Shown one piece after another: positions 39,964-48,866 of a stretch of DNA of 64,000 nucleotides. The notes beneath the pieces were generated by a model. It was given only the letters and a program-made list of their open reading frames with translations, made no database searches and was not told the origin of the DNA. Each line of letters opens with the position of its first letter. Position 1 is the stretch's first letter. The translations under genes were made by a program, and so were the position numbers. The DNA comes from Rhynchopus sp. YZ270_cl-10 (lineage: Eukaryota; Euglenozoa; Diplonemea; Diplonemida; Diplonemidae): positions 1,302,001 to 1,366,000 of the forward strand of contig OZ037838.1 in assembly GCA_964035575.1 (NCBI GenBank). The letters are read 5' to 3'.

Positions 39964-41094
39964 ATGGATGTGACCTTTGTGCTGGAAGAGTCAGGCGTGA
40001 CTGCGACAGTGGAGGTGCCGTGCGAGGCGGACGTTGCAGCGGCAAAGGAGGTTGCGTGCACGGCGCTTGCTGTCTCGCCTGCGTCTGTCGAGATGCGCAT
40101 CGGCACGCAGGTGCTGGAGGGGGCGTGCCGTCTGCAGGACACTGCGTTTGATGCAGGGGTGCAGGTTGTGCTTGCCCGCCGCTTTGCCGACATCAAGTGT
40201 CCTGCTGAGTACAATGTTTGTGTGAGGGAGGCAGAATTTTTGTCGCTGTCTCCTTGTGGAGCACTCTGCCTCTATTGTTATGAGATATGTGCTGGTGGCG
40301 ATTACGTTGCGCATGTTGGTGGCTTCGACACAGAAACCTTCAACGCTTCATTAGCTTTTTCAGAAGGCAACAGCCTTTTCATGTACGGTCCGCCTGCCAT
40401 CTCACAGTGCAAGACGCGCTGCTACCTACCGTGTGGGCAAGACTTACGCAAGGTTGCGCTTCCTGGTGGGGAGGTGCTCCGCAAAGTTGAAGGCCGCTCG
40501 TACGCAGTGTTCGCGTGTGGTGGTGTTGTTGTCTCCCAAGGCAATGACGGAGTCTCTGTGTATGACGAAGACCTGACGTTGCTGCGTTCTATCTCACACA
40601 AGAGTTGTGAAGGCTTGGCAGTATCGGACTGTGGTGGGTGGGTGATCACCTCCTCGAAGGAGAGGAACGCACGTCTGTGGGATGTGAACACAGGTGAAGC
40701 TGTGGCATGTGTGCCTATGTCAAGGTACGCTGTAGCGCTGTCACGGTCTGCCTCTGTCTTTGCTGTGGTGGGCTCTGTGGCTGAGGCAGCGAGAGTGCAG
40801 CTCTACGACTGGAGTGGTGCGGCTCTTCAGAACGCCACTATATCTGGAAGTGTCTATGGCGTGCAATTCACCCACTGTGGGAAGTACCTTGTGGTCCATG
40901 TACAAAAGCGCACTGACGATGAAGCAGAATATGAGCTGCAACAGTATGATGTGGCGACCATGTCCTGTGTACTTGTGATCCCGGACGTCACCGGTGCGTC
41001 ATTTGCGATATCACCGTGTTCGCGTGTGGTTGTGTTCGTATCCTCCGACAGCACCAATATTTCGACAAGGCATCTGTACCCCCACAACGAGTGA
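39964..41094 (+). CDS. UBLP family copy 15, last of the array
   Basis: 376 aa. Head substitution EGACRLQD. It is a visible mosaic: the middle (DYVAHVGGFDTETFN, FMYGPPAIS, DLRKVALPGG) follows copy 3, while the end (PMSRYAVALSRSASV, LQNATISGSVYGVQFT, LVIPDV, RHLYPHNE) and the 3' spacer follow copy 1. Intact. Downstream the leader-like sequence continues, but the next gene is unrelated, so the family array ends here in this window. Confidence 0.88.
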   Translation: MDVTFVLEESGVTATVEVPCEADVAAAKEVACTALAVSPASVEMRIGTQVLEGACRLQDTAFDAGVQVVLARRFADIKCPAEYNVCVREAEFLSLSPCGALCLYCYEICAGGDYVAHVGGFDTETFNASLAFSEGNSLFMYGPPAISQCKTRCYLPCGQDLRKVALPGGEVLRKVEGRSYAVFACGGVVVSQGNDGVSVYDEDLTLLRSISHKSCEGLAVSDCGGWVITSSKERNARLWDVNTGEAVACVPMSRYAVALSRSASVFAVVGSVAEAARVQLYDWSGAALQNATISGSVYGVQFTHCGKYLVVHVQKRTDDEAEYELQQYDVATMSCVLVIPDVTGASFAISPCSRVVVFVSSDSTNISTRHLYPHNE

Positions 41095-41685
41095 TGTTCA
41101 TGCTTTGGCACCATGTGAAATGGGTGTGGTGACTTGCCCCCTTGTATTCCGTGGAGGCGGAAGAACTGGTGTCGTCAACAGAAGCCTGCGTCTTGCCACC
41201 ACACACCTATCCAGTGATGGCAGATCTGCATCCACGAGCAAGACACCGCAGACCACCTTGTCGCAGCCGAACACCACATCGCCTCCCGCCAGGCCGCCCT
41301 CGTCGCCCTCCACACAGAGATGTGCGCCATGGTGAGACCTATTCATGTGCTCACTGCCGTTCATTTTTGTCCTGTACCCCAGAACTTCTACCCTAACCCA
41401 AAACAACGACCCCCATCCCTCGTCCCCTTTTTCAACTGTCCACCAAACAGAACATTACATTGCATCACACCAATTCCCTCGAGAGCAACGCTTTTTGGAC
41501 ACGCTTTTTAAACGTCTTTTCTGTCTCACTCCACGACTCATTCGTCTTAACTTTCACAACCTCATGGAAGCACAGTGGTCTCACTCACAACACAACCCAC
41601 CAAATCACACGAAACCTCCCCAGGGCTCCCCCTCCTCAACTCCCCCCCACTCTCTCTCTCAGAAACAAGGGGAAGGGAGGGCGCC
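41095..41685. other. Spacer between the family array and the GTPase-like gene
   Basis: 41095-41355 duplicates 502-760. A partial leader type A follows (TTTTTCAACTGTCCACC ... CATCACACCAA), and family-type sequence ends near 41470. Then comes a pyrimidine-rich tract ending in CTCTCTCTCAG, an acceptor-like site 27 bp before the ATG. Confidence 0.55.
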
Positions 41686-44425
41686 ATGACTTCCCAACTG
41701 GGTTGCACCAACCGTACTCAACGTGATATTATTGAGATCATCAAATGCGGGCAACGTATTGTCACGCAGTTTACGGATACGGTGTTCGAAATTCACAAGC
41801 CCATTGATGCTATGGTACAGAGACTGCTGTCGCCAGATGCCTGCTTATCGGTGATGGTGTCGGGTCATGGAAAGTGCGGGAAGTCTGAGCTTATCAATGC
41901 CCTTTTGGGAGAAACGCTGCTGCAATGCAGTGGGAGCGACGGTGCAGAGGTGACAACACATTTTCCTTTACGCATTAAGGCTGGTATCTCGGATATACCG
42001 TTACTTCATGGAGCCTCCGGTCGGCCGCTTGCTGTCGAAGTACCCTCCATCCGCGAATGGATCCGCGCCGAAAACACACGCCAGCACGACGCCCAAAAGC
42101 ACTACCACGAAGCCTCCAAAAAGGAGGCGCGCATCCACCACCAATACTCCCTTGCCGGCCTCCCTCGACCCGAACCTCAGGTCTTCGTCGAAAATACGGA
42201 CATCCCGGTACTAGAATGCACCCCATTCTTCTTGAGGGATATGCAGTGCGAGTTGGAAGTGTCCATTATGGATACATGCCGTGATACGCCGTTTGCGTCT
42301 ACAAGACAGAGGGGCCATGTTGCGTATGATGCTGATGTGTTTACGTTGATGATCGATTATTGGAAGCTTAAGACTGAGCAGGAGGCGGATGTGTTCTCGG
42401 TGCTGCCGCAGTCTGCGTTGCTGCCGTTGCATGCGGAGAGGTACATCTTTGTGGTGGTCAACGCAGATGCGTTGTTTCTGAACACAGTCATCGATGACAG
42501 CGAGCCCTTCAAAAGCGTGGCCGAAGTGAAGTCCTACGTTCTCGAAATGCTCCGACCGCTCTTCGGCAAAGTAAGCAAAGAACAGGTGCTAGTACTCTAT
42601 GGGAAGCTGGCAGTGCACGCTCGCATAGTGCATCACAACAAAGGGGAGGTGCCTCTGGAAATATTGTATGACTACTGTGAGCTTGGTTACGGAAGCCAAT
42701 TCATGCAGACGGTGGATAAGATACCGCTGGAGGAGCTTCAAATGCAGAGTACGAACCATGCGTCGGAACGGCTGCAAAGTTCGGGTCTTCTCGCGTGTGA
42801 GCGTGCCTTTCGGACGGTAGGTTTCAATGGAGGGTCGTTGTTTTTGTTGTCGGTAGCGAGCGAGGCGTATACGCTGTTTTCGTCTTTTTCGGCGGCGCTT
42901 GAAGGCGCGCACCCAGGACTGCAGAAGCAGCAGACGGTGACAGAGGAGGAGCTGGAGCAGCTGCTGACGGAGCAAGACTTCATTGGGACGCGGCTGGAGC
43001 AGGTTCGTACTATCACGTCGCTCATGCGGACGGAGCTGGAGTCGCTGCTTGAGGAAAGCCTTGGGAGCTTCTGGGAGTCGTGCTTTGCGCAGCTGAAGGA
43101 TATCCTCCACGGGGCGGACATCGACTCCTTCAAGCTCCGCCAAAAGACTGCGGCAGGTGACGTCATCCGCCATGTCGCGTACTTCAAAGAGTTTGTTGAG
43201 ACACGTTACATCCGTGACAGACGCTTCATTGAATCCCGCGAACGTCGTCGTACCACAGCCTCAGATGACGACCGGTCCAGTGGTATGCTGACACAGAACT
43301 GCACATATGATACTGTTTTCCATGGATACACGTACAGTTCCGTATTCATGCGAAAAGCAATTTGAGTGTATCTCTAACAACCAAAACAAAAAATAGGCCC
43401 AAAGTGAACAATAAAATTACAATTTTTCTCCACCTCTCACCACCACCCCCCCTCATCCAGACGACGGAAACTACAAATTCTGCGACGAAGAGGACAGTGT
43501 CGGGCACAGCCAGCATCGTCTCTCCAGCTCCCTCCCCGATGCGCAGTCGCGGAACGGCACCCCACCCAGCGAGGCCTCCGCACCAGACGCGAAGACACTC
43601 AAAACATCGCTCAACGAAGACGCGCTGATGACTGCCGTCGACCACATTGTGGAGGAGAACGCGCTCTTCCTCGACGTCAACCGCGCAGGGTTTCTGGACG
43701 CCATCCAATCAGACCTCGCTTCCAAGGTCCTCTCTGTTGGGCAGGCCTTCACACACTTCGTCAAAGACGAGCTTCAACTCGTCCTTCCCGCTCTTGTCGA
43801 AGTCTGCCTCGTACGCAAAGAACAGCTCTCCGAAATGCTGTTAAACAAAGCAGTAGGGCTGCTTGAGGCTACCCAAAACCGGCTTGGAAAAAGCATGGAT
43901 CTAAATGAACTGCTTTCACATTGGAAGGACTTCAATATTGTTGCCCCTGATGAACGTGTTCTCAACAATTTTGTGAGAGAGCTTCCATATGAGGCAACAG
44001 ATATCTTTGTGAAAACACTTCTTCCGACGATTAATATTGGGGCAGAAGTGTCGGAGGCCACCGTGTCTGCGAAGATCACGGAGGCAGTTTTGGCGGCGTG
44101 GAGTGAGGTGTTGACGACAAAGGATACGTATGCGGTCACAACGTATGACCGTGTCGGGGTGGCGGCATGTCTCGATTCGCTCCGGCATGAGATCACGTCC
44201 TATGTGAGTGCCTACTCGGATGACATTGCGTCCTCTATCTCGACCCAGCAAGAGCAGCTCGACCTCCTCACGTCACACAGAGATGAGCTGAACGCACAGC
44301 AACATCTCATAAAGGTTCCCCTCGAGGAGCTCCATGGCGTGGTGCACCTCCTAAGAGAAGGCGTGCAGTGGGACTACGACGCTGCTGCAGCGATAAAAGA
44401 AGACCAGTTGGGGGCAGAAGATTAG
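41686..44425 (+). CDS. Large GTPase-like protein (dynamin-superfamily-like), two exons
   Basis: Exons 41686-43282 and 43461-44425 (intron 178 bp, phase 1, donor GTATGC, acceptor CATCCAG) join to 853 aa. Splicing joins TASDDDRSS to DDGNYKFCDEED and removes the stop at 43363. P-loop GHGKCGKS at residues 60-67, followed by ELINALLGE. A switch-like MDTCRDTPF lies near 193, and FVVVNADALF near 255-264 could stand for the G4 motif. The remainder is long, helical and charged, with coiled-coil-like stretches (EEELEQLLTEQDF, ISTQQEQLDLLTSHRDEL). This size and order resemble dynamin-like or guanylate-binding-type GTPases that remodel membranes. Nucleotide binding is likely; the exact family is uncertain. 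Confidence 0.75.
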
Positions 44426-46037
44426 CCCTTTTTCTTTCTTTTCATGCGTTTTTCAATCGTAAAAATCGACCGTAAAAAAGGTCGAACTTCCAGAAAAAAT
44501 ACTGAAAAGGTCGAACATCATTACGAGAATTTTTACGATTATGTGAGCAGATTTGAAAGTAAAAAACCCTCCGATTTTGTCCTTTGTTCAATAATATTTT
44601 AATATGACTCTAGAGTGAGAGAAGTTTCGCCTTTTTGTTTAACGCCATTTTTGTTTCTTTAATTGGGTGCATTCAGCTGTAATTTTTTTAAAACGAAAAT
44701 CTTTTTTTAAATGGGGGAGGGTTTTGTGTGTTGTGAAGCGGTGGCTTTCGTTACCTTAATGTAAGACTCTGTGTGGGTGTCACGAGAGGTTCATACTGCA
44801 TCAATAACTACCATTCAACCGAGATGTGTTTTTTAGCACGTTTCAACTTCTCTTTCCTTTTCTTGATAACGGATGTGATCAAGATGACTAAGCGCGAGAG
44901 GCTTAGGATCATCTGTTTAATTCTTTTCTTTCTTTTGCTTGTGCTCTCATCCGGATGGCTGGCATCGTACGTGGGTCAGTCGGAGGTGCCTGCATTAATA
45001 ACTTCACGTTCTGTCTTATTCTCTGATTGTATAGGTTTCCACCTATCGCCCAGCGCCTCCCCTCCCTCTGCTCTTTGAAATAACGCCCTTCAAAATACAA
45101 GCAGGGTATTAGGGTGGTTAAAAAAACTGGTTTTGAAAACCAGTTTTTCCAAAAACTGGTTTTCAAAAAAAAAAAAAAAACAGAGAAATCTGGAGGGGAA
45201 AAAAAAACCGACACTTTTCACCAGGCCTTTCTGTAAATGTCGTCCCCAGATTAGGGCGGACTCGATTTTTTCCCCCTCATTTTTTCCCCGCCTGGTAGAA
45301 CCGTGGTTGAACCACGGGAGTGCCTTTGGGAAATGGCTGTTCCTTGATTTTTTTTTTTGCCTGCGGCGCCATTTTTCATTTTTTGCTCCGCAAAAAAGGG
45401 TTCGTTTAGTGGCTCTGTGGTGTAAAAAGCTAGATTTTTACACCGTACCCTCAAAAATTTTCGCCTGCGGCGCCATTTTATGTTTTTTTGAAAACTTGGT
45501 TGTATTAGTGTAGACACCGAGGATGAACTCCACTATAAGTTTTTTTTTTTTTTGCTCCGCAAAAAAAAGAAAACATGGTCCCTCTGTTCCCAATGTCTAC
45601 CCTGGGTCAGCAGCGCCGAAAAATATTTTGAAATCTGGATTCCTGGATAAGACACTGACCCCACCCCCGAAAAACCCGAAAAAGGTGACTGTGTCCGTCA
45701 ACGGTGGAGGTTTTCGCCGGAAACACTAGTTTTCGCCACCCAGGAGAGAAAACCAGAAAAACCAGTTTTTTCTGGAATTTTGGATTTTCACCCTAATACC
45801 CTGATACAAGAAAATTCAAAAAAAAAACTAACCATGACATGATGTTCCGTTTTTCTTATTCATTTCTAACTTCCACAATACTAAATCACACCTTTCAGAT
45901 ATTCACACAATACACGCGGCAATACTCCCGCTACTTTTATTTTGTTTTCTCTCATTTTTTTTTTTGCACCTTTTTTTTCAACTCTCTCTGCACACTTCAA
46001 CCCTTCCTAGAATTTCTGTTTTTTTTCCAACAGAAAA
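44426..46037. other. Spacer rich in dispersed repeats
   Basis: Contains the hairpin module (44884-44915) directly before the TCATCCGGATGG ... GTCAGTCGGAGGTGCC module (44945-45010), an ACTGGTTTTGAAAACCAGT palindrome (45126), two GCCTGCGGCGCC/TTTGCTCCGC units (45358-45397 and 45462-45555) and an inverted GTGTAGACACCGAGGATGAA element (45505-45535). The last line ends TTTTTTTTCCAACAGAAAA before ATG 46038, a textbook splice-acceptor pattern. Confidence 0.55.
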
Positions 46038-47201
46038 ATGACTCAAGCTGGGTTGCGTAATTCTACTATACTGCAGAATGAGGGGCAAGCCTCGAAGATT
46101 AAGCTGTCGACACATGCGCCTTGGGTTACTGCACAGAATTGGCTCTGCCGCTCTGGACGTGCGTCGACACGACTCAGCAACATCGTGGAAGGGTCTCTCG
46201 ATTCTTACAAGGTAGACTGCCTCTCTGGCGTTGTACTGCGTGTTGTTCTCGATGAGCGTGGCTGCAAGCTTCTTCTCTTTAGTGACGGTACCGCGACGCT
46301 ACCGGTCACTGTGCATGCTTCTGTCTTCAAAACCCGTCCCGGTGTGGACCAAGAAGGAGCCGCGTTGATTCTGCAGCGTGTCTCTGTGTTGGAGCACCTT
46401 CCAGGCGTGCGGTCTTTGATCATCTGTCCAAGCAATGTTGTGCGTGTGGTTGCTGCGGATGGTGGTGAAGGGGTAGGTGTGTTTGCACCGCCGCACACCA
46501 CAGCGGGGGTGGGGAAGGGGAGGGAGGAAGGTGCGGTGAATGAGGTGCGGTTCCACGATGTGCCGCTGTTCTCGCAGGCGCAGCAGGTGGGTGGGTCTCA
46601 GGTGGGAGGGTCGCAGCATGTCGGTGTGTCGCAGGCCTCGCAAGGGGAGAGAGAGAGAAGGCCCGTCGCGTTTGTAGGGAGGGAGAGCTCGCAGCAGAGC
46701 CAAGCGGGGCTGGTGGGTGTGTCGCAGGCACCGTCGCAGGTAGTGCAAGGTGCTGAGGGGAAACTGTCGCAGTCGTCGCAGCGGCGGCCCGTTCCATTTG
46801 TGCAGAGCTCGCAGACATTGTCGCAGCCGCTGTCGCAGGCAGTGCCGGTGTTTGCAGGCGTGTCGCAGGGTGTGGCTGGTGTGGCTGGTGTGTCCAGCGA
46901 ACCAAGCGGGGCAGGAGCCAAGCGTGAAAGCCCATACCCAATGTCGCGGTCGAAGCGTCTCAAACGCGGCCTCAGCGACGCAGCGAGCACATTGCACAGT
47001 GCGCCAAGCGATGTGCTTGCGAGTGCCTCGGAAGGGGTTGTGCTTGCCAGCGGGACGTCGGGTGGCCTCTCGAAGGACACTGCTGCCTTGGGGTCGGGGT
47101 CGGGGTCGGGGGGTGTTGTGCTGGAGTCGTCGACACCACTGCCAGGGGCGTCTGATGCGGGGGATGCGGAGACGGACCTATGCGATGGGCTTGACTTCTG
47201 A
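46038..47201 (+). CDS. HROB-like OB-fold protein with an SQ cluster
   Basis: 387 aa. Residues about 40-135 resemble the OB-fold of HROB/MCM8IP (DUF4539): LSGVVLRVVL, KLLLFSDGTATLPVTVH, ALILQRVSVLEHLPGVRSL and CPSNVVRVVAADG align in order with the HROB strands ending in its NLVRIY motif. From about 170 to 290 there are 15 Ser-Gln dipeptides (for example VGGSQVGGSQ, SSQTLSQPLSQ), an SQ cluster typical of ATM/ATR kinase targets. A basic nuclear signal (RSKRLKRG) follows, and the C-terminus is acidic (DAETDLCDGLDF). HROB recruits the MCM8-MCM9 helicase in homologous recombination. The assignment is by eye and moderate; a generic OB-fold DNA-repair protein is the alternative. ATG 46038 sits 5 bp after CCAACAG. 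Confidence 0.6.
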   Translation: MTQAGLRNSTILQNEGQASKIKLSTHAPWVTAQNWLCRSGRASTRLSNIVEGSLDSYKVDCLSGVVLRVVLDERGCKLLLFSDGTATLPVTVHASVFKTRPGVDQEGAALILQRVSVLEHLPGVRSLIICPSNVVRVVAADGGEGVGVFAPPHTTAGVGKGREEGAVNEVRFHDVPLFSQAQQVGGSQVGGSQHVGVSQASQGERERRPVAFVGRESSQQSQAGLVGVSQAPSQVVQGAEGKLSQSSQRRPVPFVQSSQTLSQPLSQAVPVFAGVSQGVAGVAGVSSEPSGAGAKRESPYPMSRSKRLKRGLSDAASTLHSAPSDVLASASEGVVLASGTSGGLSKDTAALGSGSGSGGVVLESSTPLPGASDAGDAETDLCDGLDF

Positions 47202-47991
47202 AAACGGCTGGAAAAAAAGGGGGGAAAGATGGGTGCGTTTTTCTTGTAGTGATTGTTTGTCTCTGAGGTGTTTGGGGGTTGTTTGGGTCTCCCGCAAAGT
47301 GTTGTTCGATACTGTGCAAAGAGCTTACCTAAAATGGAGGTACACAAGGTGGGTCTAGGATCGTCTCCGTGAGATACGCAGGCTGTGAGAGCTTGTGAGA
47401 TGTGAAACAATCTCTCGCCGTTCATAGATCACCCAAAAAAGGGTTCACAAAAAAAAGGTGGGTGGGTTCCTATCATCACTCTACTGGGGGTTCTCTGACA
47501 CTCCCCCTGTCTTCTTCCTCCTCGACGAACCACGAGAGTGTCGTCACTGATCTGCTTCTCTACCTAGAGAAGTACATCGCGACCAGGATACATAAAACGT
47601 TGGTTGAATTAGTGCACACATTTGACAAGGTCGATCCAAAAAACTCATCAAAACATGTTGGAGGAACAGCAGGGCGGTTCATCATACACCAGTTTACTTA
47701 GGTCTGCATCTTAGCCAACTCCACTTCCTCTTCCATATCAGCTGTGACCCCTCAGCGGATCCCCACCACCACCACCACCCTAACAAAACACCACCCGCCA
47801 GAATATAAAAAAATTGTTTTATTTTCCCAGCATCTTCCGGTGCCTCGATAAAGCTGTTCTGCACTGCGTTCAACTTCTCTTTTCTTCTTACCCCCCCCCC
47901 CCCCCTCCCCCTCCTCCCCCTCCTCCCCCCATTTTTTTTTCCACCTAAAATAATTTGACTTCCATTTCGTCTTAAAGGTCTCCGTTTGAAA
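47202..47991. other. Spacer, possibly holding an exon of an unrecognised small gene
   Basis: Bases 47500-47703 are open and codon-like (ESVVTDLLLYLEKYIATRIH, KTLVELVHTF) but lack an ATG. The helix pattern vaguely recalls histone-fold TFIID subunits, which I cannot confirm. The rest is C-rich low complexity (47887-47935). Confidence 0.35.
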
Positions 47992-48866
47992 ATGTATTGC
48001 CAGACTGCACAAGGTTCGCCTGCGGTATGGAGACTACCACGCGCACGGCGGCGTATGCAGGACGCACCACTGCAGGCAACCGATGCGTCGTGCACTTCCT
48101 CTGCCCTGTCTGTCACTCATGAGGCGAGTGGGACCACCTCTTCTTCTTCTTCGTCACTGTGCCGTGGGTATGTGGGTGTGCTGCCACAGGATATGCTTGA
48201 ATCTGTGTTTCTCTACCTGGACAGAACTGCGCTAGGGATATGCCACAACGTGGTGTCCTCCTGGCGGCATTCGATTGAGTCAAACGCAACGTTGAACCTA
48301 GAGTCACGCACGCAGCACCTCGGCAACCAATGCTACGATGAGTGCTACTTCTTCGCCTCCCTCGACGCCTTCGGCACAGACGTGGATTTCTGCTTCGCGG
48401 AACGACCCCCAGCATCTCTGCACACAGAGGAGGGGTGGGTGGTATGGCAATTTTTTGTCTTCTTTATCTCATCTTTTTACAGGAAATACAAGGGAAGGGG
48501 GGTGTTGTGCGAGACGTAAGCGATGTGTTAGCGGGCAAGCGCGAGAGGGAGAAACGGGTGCATTCCGGTGTTTTGGTGGGCGCGAAGATCAACAAGGGTA
48601 AGGGCACTGCTACCACCGCATCGAAGGCAAACAGCAAACCCCGCCCGAGCAGGGCCACCCCAGTCAAGCCCGTCAACAGCCAAAGCAGTGCGGCGGCAGC
48701 AGCCCCGTCTGTGCCTGCCGCACACCCCCTCTCGCCACCAGGGCCAATCGGCCTTGCGCTCACCCCAGCCACACTTCCCGCGCTGGGAAGCAAGCATGGC
48801 GGGACCCAACCCACCCCCTTTTCCATGGAGGTTGGCGGGTCTGCCATTCACATGGCAAACAGATGA
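47992..48866 (+). CDS. F-box protein, two exons
   Basis: Exons 47992-48441 and 48483-48866 (intron 41 bp, phase 0, donor GTATGG, acceptor TTTTTACAG) join to 277 aa. Residues 64 to about 103 fit an F-box: LPQDMLESVFLYLDRTALG then VVSSWRHSIESNATL. A Ser/Thr-rich stretch precedes it. After the splice the protein is basic and then Ala/Pro-rich (AAAAAPSVPAAHPLSPPGP), with no recognisable substrate-binding repeat. F-box proteins link targets to SCF ubiquitin ligases through Skp1. Without splicing, the first exon would read on into VWQFFVFFISS, an intron-like hydrophobic run, which supports the intron. Confidence 0.75.

Noticed and set aside
1014-40225. Recurrent ~62-100-codon + frames (RARRLLSRLRLSRCASARRC) in the second frame of each head
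   Set aside because: Second-frame shadow of the same conserved DNA. It would be remarkable only if silent-site conservation proved to depend on it, which I cannot show.
47402-47703. Gene with a GTG start and histone-fold-like helix
   Set aside because: No ATG, no convincing splice partner, and the similarity is only a helix pattern; mentioned in the spacer entry instead.
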